A stretch of DNA of 64,000 nucleotides from Dryococelus australis (taxonomy: Eukaryota > Arthropoda > Insecta > Phasmatodea > Phasmatidae): assembly GCA_029891345.1 (NCBI GenBank), contig CM056993.1, forward strand, positions 105,825,300-105,889,299, given 5' to 3'. A program made the translations under genes and the position numbers. Below the pieces are notes generated by a model that worked only from the letters and a program-made list of their open reading frames with translations, made no database searches and was not told the DNA's origin. Below are positions 24,026 through 35,405 of the stretch, one piece after another. Each line of letters starts with the position of its first letter. Position 1 is the first letter of the stretch.

Positions 24026-24824
24026 GAAGTACGTAGTAGCGTGTTTGAACTACGCTTGGAAAAAAGAAACTGCTTTGGTTATGTAAAGCAAAAATGAATT
24101 GTTATGACGGGAAAAATAATGTAACGAAATATTTTTTTAACGTAATTTGTTATTTTGCTACACAATAGTTGTGAGTACGTTCGGAAAGTATTTGACAAGT
24201 TAAATACCTATATCCGAATACTTCATGAATTTAAGTTCTTGACACATACAGAAAAATTTGTACTTGTTATGTTGTATATATGATGAATTATAGTATATAA
24301 GAATACAGTAACTGGTTTCCGAAAGGTGAATATATTTTACATAAACAAGTTGTAAATTATTATTTATAAATTAATACGTTCATGTAAACATTTTTTAAAA
24401 CATTTTAACTACTTTCGTAATATGTAATTTTTTTATAGCAAGTACAGAAAAAACTCATGCAATTATTTCACCTGGCACTACACTATAGCAGCAAAACGTA
24501 AGGTTTTTTTAGGAATACAAACTAGCATTGCAACAAAACTGTTTACTAATTTGTGAGGAATAGTCTTGCCTTAGAAAAATCCAGCACTTTGAAATTGTAC
24601 ATCTGTAACCCATATTCACGCTATTCCCACAAACACTCTCAAATCACACTGTACGAGTATAAAAAGAAAACAGTAATGGCTATTGGCGATTGCGACTAAG
24701 TTTCCGAAAGATAATTATTCTTTATAGCACGGTATTTTAGAGAACATACAAAATAGTTTATGCATAGTCAATGTTTATAGTAAGCTTGAAATCTACAAAT
24801 ATTCTCAAATTTATTTTTACACAG
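24026..24824. other. AT-rich intergenic sequence
   Basis: Nothing recognised. Confidence 0.5.
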
Positions 24825-25533
24825 TCCACACTGAGACTAAGTCTGAATTGGCCCAGAGAGCGCTCTCTCGTGCTCTCGCTTTCGCGACCACGTCATTATG
24901 GCGTCAGCGATAACGCTCTCAGGTCGCATCAATTCGTCAGAGATAGTGCGAAATAGCGAGAGCACAGAGAGAGCACGAAGTTGTGTATTCGCTGGCGCTC
25001 TCTCACACTCTCTAACTATGCGCCATATTTGTTTGCATTATTTCCGTGTTTGAATAAGGTTATAGCAGCTTTCTGAGCCGAAACCTCGTCGTATTTTACC
25101 GTAAGTGAATAATTTCAAATGTTTTAAGCAATGAAATAACTTACGTAACACGTATTCATAAAAATATAAATACGGATATCTAACAAAGTCTCGTTTTTTG
25201 TGACTTTGCTGTGACATGACGGTAGTATGTTAAATAAAAATAATAGTATTTTATACTATAATGATTATTCTGGTAGGGTTATTATTATTTGTGAATTATT
25301 TTGTACTCTTATATGTTATTACAATAGCTATGATTACGATTTTAGCTTAACACGATTTCCTACATTTTGGCATCAGCTGTCTGCATGACGTCAGAGAGAA
25401 ACTAGAGAGTGGTTGTCTCAATTCCACACAGCGAGAACACTAGAGAGCATGAAGCAGTGTTCTTGCCAGGTTGTGCGAAAGAGTGCTCTTTCGAAAGAGT
25501 AGTCTTTAAATTGAGACTGGGACTATGATTTTG
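24825..25533. mobile_element. inverted-repeat element rich in GAGAGC palindromes
   Basis: The left edge AGTCCACACTGAGACTAAGT and the right edge, read on the minus strand AGTCCCAGTCTCAATTTAAA, resemble imperfect inverted repeats. Inside both ends lie stretches dense in GAGAGC/GCTCTC ('agagagcgctctctcgtgct' near 24858, 'gcgctctctcacactctcta' near 24996, 'gagaacactagagagcatga' near 25431). The centre (25030-25380) is plain AT-rich. No coding sequence. Element type and exact ends are uncertain. Confidence 0.5.
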
Positions 25534-25956
25534 TGAAATTTGCTTTAATTTATTTGTAACGTTGCTAAAATATATTCCGCAACTAGTTTCCAAGTAATCC
25601 CTTGTACAAATAAAACGGAAAATTATAGTGCAGCACTTGATATTTCCTTATTCCAAGGATTACATAGAGGAGTAGGCCATGTAAGGTATCCAAAGGAAAG
25701 CATCGAGGAGACATTGTTTACTAACTAAATGTAGGCTGTGCGTGTATATTGTGACAACCAAAAAATAAGTTGTTATTAAAGTATAGGAAGGGGACAGCAG
25801 ACCGAATTAAATAGGATCAAATGCACGAAAACGTCGGTATTTTTCCTTTACTCAAGTTTCATATGCAAGTTAGGTTAGACGGTATCGTAGTGTAGCTATT
25901 CAGGTTTTAGGTTGAGAATACTTTAGTATTACACATTTTCAACGTTACACAGTATT
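25534..25956. other. intergenic sequence
   Basis: Nothing recognised. Confidence 0.5.
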
Positions 25957-26381
25957 ATAAGCTGTTCACGGTACACTGAACACTTTCGAAAGCCCTGCTT
26001 GAGATCTGCATTTATGCACATCACGTATTCTTCCGCCTTATGCAGAGTTAACATTGCCGTGGGTCGCGTCGCTTTATTCGTGAGCCGTGTAAGTTAAGAT
26101 GTGAAATGATTTGGAAAGTAAATGTTTTACAAATAACCTAATTCTTACACTAATGTGTGCTAAAAAACCTGAAAGCAAAATGAATCTTTTCAGCTTTCAC
26201 AAATATTTACCCAACCATTTTAATTCGACATTAAGACATGGAACTACTTCCCGTCCGTCGTTACCAACTTTACTAGTCGCATGCCAGCCAGCGTGCAAGG
26301 CAAATGATAAGCAGTTGGGAGCAGTGACATTTTTCAAATGTTGGTATCAAAAGTGCTTGGTTTACCATCAACAGCCTACAC
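25957..26381 (-). mobile_element. MITE family A, full copy, reverse orientation
   Basis: Ends are ATAAGCTGTTCACGGTACAC and 'gtttaccatcaacagcctac'. Interior landmarks occur in reverse order relative to the 8880 and 28736 copies ('cacgtattcttccgccttat', 'ctttattcgtgagccgtgta', 'ccgtcgttaccaactttact'). About 425 bp. The 94-codon open frame inside it is chance. Confidence 0.85.
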
Positions 26382-26519
26382 CACATTGCCTCTAGCAGCT
26401 ACTTCATGTTTCGGTTCAACGTCTCTTCTCCTAGCGACAACGGGTTTCCCGACTTTCGACGTAGCGTCGTCATTCACAAATACACTGCAGTGGATGTAAC
26501 AAACCTTCAGCAAACGTGG

Positions 26520-26705
26520 AGTGATTCAGCGAGGTAGCGTGGTGGTAAAGCATTTTACTATCGTTTGGGAGGATCCGGGTTCGACTCCAGTCAGATTATG
26601 TTTTTAGTGTTCCTTCCGAAATCACTCGAGGCAACTATAAGGATGGTTCCTACCCAGATTCCTTATTATCTGAACTACCAATTCCTTATCTAATGATTAT
26701 GCTAT
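26520..26705 (+). repeat. tRNA-derived SINE
   Basis: A tRNA-like head: 'agcgtggtggtaaagcattt' holds the A box and GATCCGGGTTCGACTCCAG the B box, spaced about 40 bp apart. The body 'ccgaaatcactcgaggcaac' to 'ccttatctaatgattatgct' is not shared with the other SINEs here. A transcribable tRNA is unlikely because the cloverleaf does not close. Confidence 0.65.
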
Positions 26706-26739
26706 CCGCAACACGTTATCCGTGGTACCTACACGCTTT

Positions 26740-27079
26740 TTTAAATCAAAACTAAGAAAATAATCCCATGTACGTTATCCTATATATGTCATGCACCACA
26801 AGTATTTTATACGTACGTTAACATAAAACTATATATATTTGGTTAAACTGAAACCTTTTTATACTATACCTTTTAATTATAATATTTTATTTATAATTAA
26901 TATGAATGAAAACAGGAAGAAAATAAGTGTGTTGGTAACGCGCAGTGAGAAGTAGTTCTCATGTAAAATATTAATACACTGAGTGCGCATGAATGCGGTG
27001 CGTAGTCCCTTTGACTTGATTAAGCTTTGCTTGCATGAGGTATAGGAACAGGTAAGTAGAACTTAAGCAGGGCAGCAAA
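26740..27079 (+). mobile_element. MITE family B, third copy, end lost
   Basis: Shares 'aagtattttatacgtacgtt', 'actgagtgcgcatgaatgcg' and 'ttgattaagctttgcttgca' with the copies at 6427 and 7078. It stops before the right terminal repeat and its left terminal repeat is not recognisable. Confidence 0.65.
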
Positions 27080-27420
27080 GAGTAGATCCTCCCCCTCCCC
27101 CCTGCGCACAACAACCGCCATTCAATTCTACCTGCAGTAACATCGCCACACACCCTCACCCCGGTAGACAGGCAGTTGTCGATCACTATTTCTCTTTGAA
27201 ATAAGTATTTATAACGTAAGGTAAACTGTGGCTGTCCCCTTTCGATTCAAAGTATAACCAGGGGTCGGGTCCGCGGTACCCGCGGGCTGAGACACCATAG
27301 GTGAAGCAGGTAACCGTACAAATTAGTATTTATGGTGCACTGTCGTCTGGGAACTTCGGCACATGCCCGCCCATGCCTATAGGCGCTCGCTCGCACGTCC
27401 CGACATGCTGTTGCAGTTAT
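27080..27420. other. mixed sequence with a GC-rich palindrome
   Basis: Contains GGTCCGCGGTACCCGCGGGC (27255 region), close to a perfect palindrome, and a C-rich stretch at 27090. No gene recognised. Confidence 0.4.
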
Positions 27421-27900
27421 GGTAAAAGTAAGATTAAATATTTAAGACTTAACACTTAAGACTTAAGATTTAACCATTAAGACTTAGATGACAATGATAG
27501 AGACGAAAGAGAGAGTGAGAGAGCATGGAATTATAGAGCATGAAAAACAAGGCAGTCCGGGGATATTAACAAATAATACTCATGTCTTTAAATTGTTTAA
27601 TTTAAAAAATATATTTAAATTTTAAAAAATATTTTTAAAATAATTTTATTATGATATCGCCATCGTATTTGCCTTGAAAATACGAATCCGGTGATATATA
27701 ACACTTAATACTTAAGTCTTTAAATTTTTTTAATTATAAAAATATATTTAATTGTATAAAAATAATTTATTAGAATAATTAATTTTTTATTGACTTATGC
27801 GGCTGAGTTTTGGATATCTCAGTCTCATTGAGGAGATACGTCAACCGCATTGAGTAGGTACGTCAACCGCATTGAGGAGATACGTCAGCCGCAATTAGGA
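27421..27900. repeat. short tandem and direct repeats
   Basis: Three kinds of local repeat follow one another. 27426-27490 has repeated 'ttaagactta' pieces. 27570-27640 and 27705-27780 are AT-rich direct repeats sharing 'aagtctttaaattttttt'-like sequence. 27829-27894 has three 22-bp copies of CATTGAGGAGATACGTCAAC plus CG. Confidence 0.7.
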
Positions 27901-28019
27901 GCAAGCACTTTTTAGGGAAAAACGGAAAATTTCGATGGAAAAACTTTTTAAGGCTTTAGGTTAAAATTACGATTTTGTGCGAAAATAATCTGATTCAGCA
28001 GCAGCTGAATTCAAGGAAT

Positions 28020-28183
28020 AGAAGGAACACAGGAGATCCCAGAGAAAACCCGCCAACCAGCGGCATCGTCCGGCACAGTTCCTACATGCGAAAATCCCCG
28101 AGCCATCCCGTCGGTTATGGAAACCCGGTTTGCCTTTTCGTGGGAGGCGAGTAGTCTAATCAATAAACCACCGCGGCCCTCCA
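28020..28183 (-). repeat. SINE family 1 fragment, reverse
   Basis: 'gagatcccagagaaaacccg', 'ggcatcgtccggcacagttc' and 'catgcgaaaatccccgagcc', with the terminal 'aaaccaccgcggccct', match the copy at 46391-46654 in the same orientation. The tRNA-like head is at the right end. The left part is lost. Confidence 0.75.
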
Positions 28184-28735
28184 TCATGAATTATAATTCG
28201 TGGACGTCTGTTCCGCGGTTAGTCTGTATTTCAATGTTAACATTTAACACGGCATTAATAATTAAAACAGCCCGAAGTAAAAACATTTCTGCAGGAGGAC
28301 CAAGTGTTGAATGCCACACAAACTGCAACCTGCTACACGTCACACTTGAATAAACATTTTAACAGAAACCTAACTTTTTGATAAAATAATATTTATTTAT
28401 ATTTGTAGGGATCGACATTTTAAGTTAAAATCTCCTGTCTACGCTAAAATAATTTTAAATATAATTTTCAAATTAATTTTGATATTTTATGAAGTTACGA
28501 ACGATATCATGTCATGAAACCATAAAATATACACTAAATCTAGAAACGAAACTTTTGGCTCTTGAAAATCTCCTGATATGCCATATAGAAAAAAAAAATA
28601 ACATGCTACAGACGAAACCTTTTGAGTGATTTGAAGGTATCGCATCACGCACGTTAGAAACGCCATTTCGGAGTGCCCCAACATTGCTAAGAACGGCTTT
28701 TTCAAAGCGCTGTATCTCGAAATATACACATCAGC
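28184..28735. other. intergenic sequence
   Basis: Nothing recognised. Confidence 0.5.
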
Positions 28736-29163
28736 TAGATGTTGTCCACGATAAAGTGAGCACTTTTGATATCAACCTTAGAAAAAGGTTACTGCTTCTA
28801 CCTGAATAATATTTTAAAGGGCACATTGAGTGATATGCGCCTAGTAAAGTTGATAACGATGGAAGGAAAGTAGGTCCATATCTTAACGTCGAATAAAAAG
28901 TGTTGGGTAACCATTATGACAACTTAAAATATTTCTTTCACTATCTGTTTTTTTTTTTTTTTCCGGAGTGCAGAAATGAGCATATTTGTAAAATATTTAA
29001 TTTTATAATAATTTCGCAGTTTCACTTGACCGACACATGAATAAAGCGATGGGGCCCATGACAATGATAATTTTATATAAGGCTGAAGACTACACAACGT
29101 GCGTATAAGTTTATCTTAAGCAGAGCTTTCAAAAGTGCTCATTTTACCGTGAATAGCCTATAC
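28736..29163 (+). mobile_element. MITE family A, full copy
   Basis: Runs from GATGTTGTCCACGATAAAGTG to CATTTTACCGTGAATAGCCTATA with all interior landmarks ('gggcacattgagtgatatgc', 'gtaggtccatatcttaacgt', 'cacatgaataaagcgatggg'). About 428 bp. Confidence 0.9.
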
Positions 29164-29299
29164 ACGCAAAAATATTCGAGGTCCCTGAATCGACCTTGCA
29201 GCAGACTTTCAACTAGTAAAATGTTGGGATCGCCGATAACACTTTGACAGTTATGTGCAACTTACATGATGTATATATGTATTTTGATTCTGATCACGT

Positions 29300-29695
29300 G
29301 CACCACACGCCACTTCAGAGCCTTGCTCGTAGCGGCGATGGCGCAGTCGATGCACGTGGCAATGTAGATTATGGCCGCCGCGCTTCTCCGCTTCAATCGC
29401 CTGAAACAGCTCTAGGGCACTTTAAGCTTGTACAAGTGGCGCTAACAGGTCCGGCATGGTGCTCACATACGAACATTCGGGGGTGGCCCGACCGGGAAAT
29501 GACCCCGGTTCGCCTCGAGGTTCTCCCGTTTGCCCCGACCTTTCATTCCGGCACAGCTCCATACTCACCTCAATCACCCTCATCGGCTCTCAAGACCTCG
29601 CTGTTACGTCCCGCCACACTCTTTTCACGCATTCGGTGGGGAATCCCCGCTGAATTCCTCCAGGTGTGGGGCGGGTTGCCTACTCACTAGGCCAT
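29300..29695 (+). repeat. GC-rich block with partial SINE family 1
   Basis: 29455-29610 matches the SINE at 55106: 'cccgaccgggaaatgacccc', 'ttctcccgtttgccccgacc', 'caatcaccctcatcggctct', 'caagacctcgctgtta'. The upstream 29300-29450 is GC-rich ('gattatggccgccgcgcttc') and unassigned. Open frames here are translations of the SINE. Confidence 0.6.
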
Positions 29696-30824
29696 GATAT
29701 TGCTACCACTGTTCTCTTCGTTTGCGATTTAACCGAAAACTGTGGGTCCTAGAAAGTTGTAAAAAGGGAACTTATTTGCTACGTACGTCGTCTTGCTTCA
29801 CCCCATGGTATTTCCAATCCATTTAACCTCACGGTGTACCTTTTGCATGCAATCAAAGGGTGCCAACACCAATTATTTACATGTTGGGGTGTGTACGACT
29901 GACCATACCTACAGTATATCCAAGATACAGGTTTACTTGCTCCGTATACCAATTTGTGTTCTTCTAACGCAAGTACTTTGCCTAATACTCCATGTAATAT
30001 CCTTGTCGCCCACCGACTTTAGGGGCTGCTACGGCCCTTATTATTTGAGATGCACCATGGGTGTCCTATATCAATCTTCCTCTTTTCCGGTCACTAATCA
30101 CGAGCCAAAGTTTGTACACGTGTTTCCTATACACGCTGTATACATAGTGCAAAATGAAGTCGCCTGGCCGCGTGTGTCTATGTATTCGGCTAAGGCTTCT
30201 AAACTACTTGGTGGATTTTGATACGATTTTCACCATCATTTAGCGAATTTCTTTAGAAAGGTGTAGGTATATAATACAATAGCAGTTAATGAAGTATGGT
30301 AGAGAAATATCTTCGTTTTATGATCAAGTCGGAAAAAGCCACTTTTCGGGCGCTTACATGCTTTTAGCTAACTAAATCAAAAGAGGTACACCGAATTAAT
30401 GTACTACAGAATTGTAGATCTCAAAAAGGTCTACAAAAAAGTCTTCGACAGCATATGTTTATCTTTTAAGGATTACCCATAATAACCATTTTTGTCTTTT
30501 AAAATTTGATTAGAAATAGGGGTTCACTTACGAAGACTTTGAGAACAACACAGCATTAGTCCAATGTTAGTTACCATAAGCATTTAGTATAGGGTCTACA
30601 TACTTGTTGTAAACCTAAATAACGCCATATTTGTAAATCGCACCCGAGTGAGGCCGGTGCGGGTCGCAAGTTATTTATAATCTTTGAGTATTATGAATCA
30701 CACCGCTCAAACAAAAATGAGTACTGCCCTGGGCATGAAAGCTGGTAGCAATACGTTCATCAGTCCAAAATGTGGCATTGTTAGAAACCTAAGTGTTACA
30801 ATTGCGTAATTTCTTACTCTTACA
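29696..30824. other. intergenic sequence
   Basis: A 142-codon open frame (29793-30221) shows no domain, signal or codon bias I can use. The segment around 30195 ('ggcttctaaactacttggtg' then 'gattttgatacgattttcac') looks like part of a dispersed arthropod repeat I cannot name. Confidence 0.35.
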
Positions 30825-31090
30825 CGACCAGACGAGGTGGCACAGTGGTAACCCTTTAAATTCGCATTCGGGAGGGCCTGGGTTCAATTCCCTGTCCGAC
30901 CATCCTGATTGCGGTTCACCATGGTGTCCAGAAACCACTCCTGGTGAATGCTGGGATGACTCCTCAATGAAGGCCACAACCGAGTCCTTCCCCGATCTTG
31001 CTGTTGTAAGTTGCTACTCTCTAATGACCTTCTGCAGAAGAGAAGTTAAGCCCCACCTACCTAAACTGTTCTAACACGCATAAAACAAAA
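30825..31090 (+). repeat. tRNA-derived SINE, second family
   Basis: The head 'gaggtggcacagtggtaacc' (A box) and GGGCCTGGGTTCAATTCCCT (B box) is followed by a body with 'cctgattgcggttcaccatg', 'gaatgctgggatgactcctc' and 'ccgatcttgctgttgtaagt', then an A-rich tail 'acgcataaaacaaaacgaaa'. The layout is complete. A family-A MITE follows 30 bp downstream. Confidence 0.75.
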
Positions 31091-31119
31091 CGAAAGCAAT
31101 TGAAGCGATTACTAAGTTA

Positions 31120-31531
31120 AAGGCTGTTCACGATAAAGTGAGTACTTTTGAAATCAACCTTAGAAAAACTCACTGCTACTGCCTGCATACTATACTTAAC
31201 ATGTGCACTGAGTGGCATACACCCGGTAAAATTGGTAACGATGGATGGAAAGTAATTCCATATCTTAAAGTCAAATAAAAGATGTTAGTTAACCATCTGT
31301 GATAATTTTTAAGATTTCTTTCGCTTTCTGTTTTTTAATGCATCGAAGCATATTTGTAAAATATTTACTGTTATAAAAATTTTACATTTTTCTTTGACCG
31401 TCGCATGAATATAGTGATGAGGCCAATGACAATGTGAACTTTACATGAGGCAGAAGAATACACAATGTGCATACAAGTAGATCTTAAGCACGGCTATCAA
31501 AAGTGCCCATTTTACCGTGAACTGTCTATAA
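31120..31531 (+). mobile_element. MITE family A, full copy
   Basis: Bounded by AAGGCTGTTCACGATAAAGT and TTTTACCGTGAACTGTCTATA. Interior as in the 8880 and 28736 copies, about 412 bp. Confidence 0.9.
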
Positions 31532-31989
31532 CAATTACGCTTAATTTAATAGGTTAATACATAATACATCAATTTACTTATCATACTTAGCTGCCAACAT
31601 TACTGCAGATGTGGCAGTCAGTGTTTTCTTGAAACTTTACGTAGTTATGGATGAGTCCTGTTCTTTCCAAAGCTGATATAGTACCGTAAACCAGGGTTAC
31701 TTTGCACGTACTGGGGTAATTTTGCTCCAGTAGAAATTTTTGATTCGTTGCCATTCGGTGTAGTAGAATAAAACCTTACTTGGGTAGGAAACATTCCAAA
31801 TTTAATATAAATAACTACAATTTTCTGTTTCTTTGCCAAATGGCACCAAAAACAAACAATTCTGGGTGGTGAAAAGTTACCCAAGCAAGTACAGAGGAAC
31901 TTCAATTTACGGTATTAAATTAATTATAAATCAATGATAGTAAAAAGAATTTAGAAGGCAATATCTATGACTGAGGGCGTTAAGTCGCT
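31532..31989. other. intergenic sequence
   Basis: No gene recognised. Confidence 0.5.
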
Positions 31990-32514
31990 AAAGGCGGTTC
32001 ACAGAAAAATGAGCACTCTTGAAAGCTCTGAATAAGATATACTTGTATGCACATTGTTTATTGTTCCGTCTTATGTAAAATAACACTGTTGTGGACATCA
32101 CTTTCATCACGCGTCAGTCATGTAAAACATTGAATTCATTAAAAAAGGAAATCTTTCACAAATATGTTCTTTTTTACACTTCGCTAAATTTAAAAAAAAT
32201 ATATTACAAAGCGAAAGAAATAATTTAAGTTGTTGCAAATTGTTACATAACAATTTTAATTTGACGTTAAGATATGGAACTATTTCCATCCCTCCCCAGC
32301 AAACACAACCTGTCGGCAAAGTGTCGGCAAATTGTCGGCCCGATACCTGTACTGTCGGAAACTGTCGTTTCAATGCAAGAAGATAGCCATCTGACAAGGG
32401 CGTGGTGTCATTTTTTAGACAGAATGTTTGCCGTTAGAAAAAAGACAACGGCCCGCTGCATTTTTTATGATAACAGATGGATATCACCGAAAACATGTCG
32501 GCGTGATATCGTGG

Positions 32515-32580
32515 AGTATAGGTTAGCACACTTGACTGTAAACTCAAGGGTCTTAGGGTCGAATTCCGCACTCGGCAAGC
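32515..32580 (+). repeat. tRNA-like segment inside the 659-bp element
   Basis: 'gtataggttagcacacttga' followed by GGTCGAATTCC about 40 bp later resembles A and B boxes. It may be a captured SINE head; no tail is seen. Confidence 0.4.
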
Positions 32581-32719
32581 AAAAGATTAAAATATCGTAC
32601 AATGTGTTGAAAATTAAATAAAATGAATATATGTAAAGAGGAAATAACAATAAGTAAGATTTTTAATCAAAATGTTAAAGTTTTTTTATGGTTATACTGC
32701 TTATTTCTGGACATCATGG

Positions 32720-32838
32720 CGCTGCAGGCCCGGCATCGTTACGACAGCCAGCCGTCACAGGCCCTGCATCATAACGACATCTAGCCGTCGCAGACCCGGC
32801 AACGTAACGACATCCAGCCGTCGCAGGCCCGACACTGT
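32720..32838 (+). repeat. 33-bp tandem repeat, about 3.5 copies
   Basis: The unit core GCATCGTAACGACATCCAGC recurs every 33 bp. It is open in one plus-strand frame as an 11-residue repeat (RRRPGNVTTSS type), but the whole frame is only 78 codons and lies inside a transposon. Confidence 0.85.
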
Positions 32839-33261
32839 CTGCCAACAGTTAGCAGCCAGTCCATACTTCCATCGAGCCGCTTCCGGCTGGCCGGAGTTTG
32901 TTGGCTAGCTTATATCGGCCTGATTCTGGCCCGTATTTTCCGTGTTTGCTTGGTCGTTACCAACTTTACTGGGCGTATGTCACCGAGTGCGCCCGTTATA
33001 ACATATGCAGACATGGGGCAGTGACTTTTCTCTAAGGTTTATTTCAAAAGTGCTCACTTTATCGTGAACAGCCTTTGGCTGCGCGCACACTGGATGCGTA
33101 TGGGTGTCGTACGTATATGTACGACACAAGTCGTGCGTATTGAACGCGTACACTTATTGCGGTTTTGTCCTACAATATAATGCAGAATTGGAAGCGGTAT
33201 CACAGGCAAGAAACATGAATAACCTATTACTTTTAGATAATAATCTGTTAAGATGTAGAAT

Positions 33262-35405
33262 ATGGCGCCATCGTCAAAGAAATTAGTGGGTAAATGCAAT
33301 ACACGTGAGAAGAGAAGAGTTAGGCGAATTTCATCTATGTGGGACGATTTAAGAAAAGATCCGAAACGGTTTTATGGTTATTTACGCATGACACGAGACA
33401 CATTCGATTATATCCTAAGTGAAGTGAGACGTGACTTGACAAAATACAACAACTTCCACAATACCATATCACCTGAAGAACGATTAATGGTAACATTGAG
33501 GCAAGAACTTAAGAATATGTCTTCAAATAATAGGTATGCAGTTTATTAAACTTTCTTTAGTTAAGTATCAATAAGGGACTACACATTCGTGGGTTTGCTG
33601 TTTGTTAATGTTAGTAAGTTAGTTTCCAACTTCGGCCGCATATAAGGTCATTTGAGAGGAGTGTAATTCAGAACATAATCCGCGAGTGAGATAACGCCGT
33701 CTGGCAACTGCTCACGTGATATACTGGCGTGTTGCACAGTATTCTGTTCATTTTGTGCATGCTGTTCTAAGAGACTTGAATGTTGCACACTTAACGAAGG
33801 CACACCGCTACATTTATCAATAAGCGTTGAAGGTGATGACTTTTGTACACTATACTGTGGCGAATCACTAGAATTATCACCTGAAGCTGATGATAGTTGT
33901 ACACAATAATGTGACGAATAACTCGATTGTCTGGCAACTGATGATGCTAAGTCGAGTTCTTCAATTAGAACCTGTTGTAACTTTGCTCGTGCTATCAATT
34001 TCCGATTTTTGGCGCCTCTGTTAAATAAGGTAGAAGGTTCATGAGAAACTGAGAATCGGAATAGTTTAACGTTTCTTGATAACATTGCATTTTTTTTTCC
34101 TCAGTCTCCAATAGTTTTTCGTCGATTGCATCTGTCCTACTTATTATGTTTTTTCCTTTTCTGATGAGATTTAAATTTCTTCTTTGCCATTGTATGTGCG
34201 GTGAGTGATGTTGGCGACACATAGCTGTTGCTTGCCACAGGTGAATCTGGAGAGTTTGCGAATGTACTTGTACCTGGACTGGTGTCTTCACTATCTGGTT
34301 CGTCGAGCATTTCTGGGATGTTGCCTTTCAAATCTTTTCGAGACATTGTGGCTTTCAAGAACAGTAACATCTTGAAATACGGCCGCTTACTTACGTGTTC
34401 TGAATTTGCTTCTTGACCGGACTTTCTCGTTGTCATTTTCTTGAGCTCTCGCCCAAATGTATCCCTCATTCCTCTCCACTTCTTTTTCAGATCATCGACT
34501 GAAACGAATGATTCGCTGTGTTTCAGGTACCTGGCAACTGGCTCATCCTCCAAGACACTTGGATACTCATACCGCATTGCGGATAACACTATAGGTATCA
34601 TTATACATGACACATGCAAAGTGCTTTGGGAGCATCTTCACGACACCCATATGAAGTTTCCAGCCAATGAAGATATTACCTCTATTGCAAATTATTTTTG
34701 GACAACATGGGGGTTCCCTAATTGCTCCGGGAGTATAGATAGCAAACACATACGGATTAAAGCACCTCCACATTCAGGTAGTATGTATCGTAACTACAGG
34801 CAGTATTTTTCTGTTGTACTGCAAGCTGTTGTCGATGCGAACTACAAATTTATTGCTATCGATGTAGGGGCCTACGGCAAGGAGAGTGATGGGGGTATTT
34901 TTTCACGTTCCGATCTGTGTAAGCTATTGGATAACGGTCTGTTTAATGTGTTACCAGATAAACTGTTACAAGATACTGATATAGCTTTGCCTCACTTCTT
35001 AGTCGGTCATGAGGCATACCCTTTAAATACATACCTGATGCGCCCTTATCCACAAAGAAACTTGAGTCCCGAAGAAGACTTTTTCAATAAAAACCTCACT
35101 CGAGCAAGACAAGTTGTGGAATGTGCCTTTGAGATCATGTCTGGGAAGAGAAGATGATTGTTGAAAATGATTGAGGCGCATTCCGACCGGGCTGATGATA
35201 TTGTGAAGTGTGTGTGATTACATCATAATGTTATAATTGAAAATGAAGGTATTAAAGATTGGCCACAACAAACTGTGACTACACGCAATGTAGGCACCAA
35301 CGGAAGGTTCGCTACTGTAGGTGAAAACCGTGGTGTAACGAGAGCTCATGCAATAAGAGACACTTTGAAAGCATATTTTTTATCACGCGCTAATGCTCAC
35401 TAACA
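33262..35405 (+). pseudogene. Harbinger transposase, two exons, DDE_Tnp_4 type
   Basis: HARBI1-like nuclease that cuts and inserts the element. Exon 1 starts at ATG 33262 and holds the helical N-terminus ('FYGYLRMTRDTFDYILSEV', 'SPEERLMVTLR'). Exon 2 starts at 34527 after the acceptor 'gctgtgtttcag' and opens YLATGSSSKTLGYSYRIADN, the usual continuation of VTLR in this family. The catalytic triad is visible: Asp in 'GSIDSKHIRIKAPP' (about 34735), Asp in 'YGKESDGGIF' (about 34885) and Glu in 'RARQVVECAFEIM' (about 35120). Exon 1 can splice from GT at 33534, or from GC at 33501, which gives the family-like join TLR-YLATG; both keep the frame. In-frame TGA codons at 35155-35157 and about 35216, replacing family Trp and Cys positions, break the C-terminus. 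The real end is about 35402. Its intron contains exon 2 of the opposite-strand partner gene. Confidence 0.9.

Larger units (their letters stand above)
32295..32953. mobile_element. 659-bp element with short terminal inverted repeats
   Basis: It interrupts a family-A MITE, so its ends are well defined. It begins CCCAGCAAACACAACCTGTC; the opposite end read on the minus strand is CCAAGCAAACACGGAAAATA, giving a 12-bp inverted repeat with one mismatch. A TC dinucleotide (32293-32294 and 32954-32955) may be the target duplication. Inside lie repeated TGTCGGCAAA motifs near the left end, a tRNA-like stretch (32515-32580) and a 33-bp tandem repeat (32720-32838). No transposase, so non-autonomous. I cannot name the superfamily. 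Confidence 0.75.
31990..33076 (-). mobile_element. MITE family A, split by a later insertion
   Basis: The left part 31990-32294 and the right part 32954-33076 together make one family-A copy of about 430 bp in reverse orientation. The break falls inside 'ttccatcc|atcgttaccaac', a landmark that is continuous in the copies at 26.2 and 52.0 kb. The right edge ends ATCGTGAACAGCCTTT exactly where the Harbinger element begins. Confidence 0.85.

Noticed and set aside
29793-30221. 142-codon plus-strand open frame
   Set aside because: No recognisable family or splice context; its end overlaps repeat-like sequence.
34137-34619. Stand-alone 160-codon minus frame starting at 34619
   Set aside because: The first 40 codons are intron read-through over the transposase exon; the real exon begins at 34498 after a splice acceptor.
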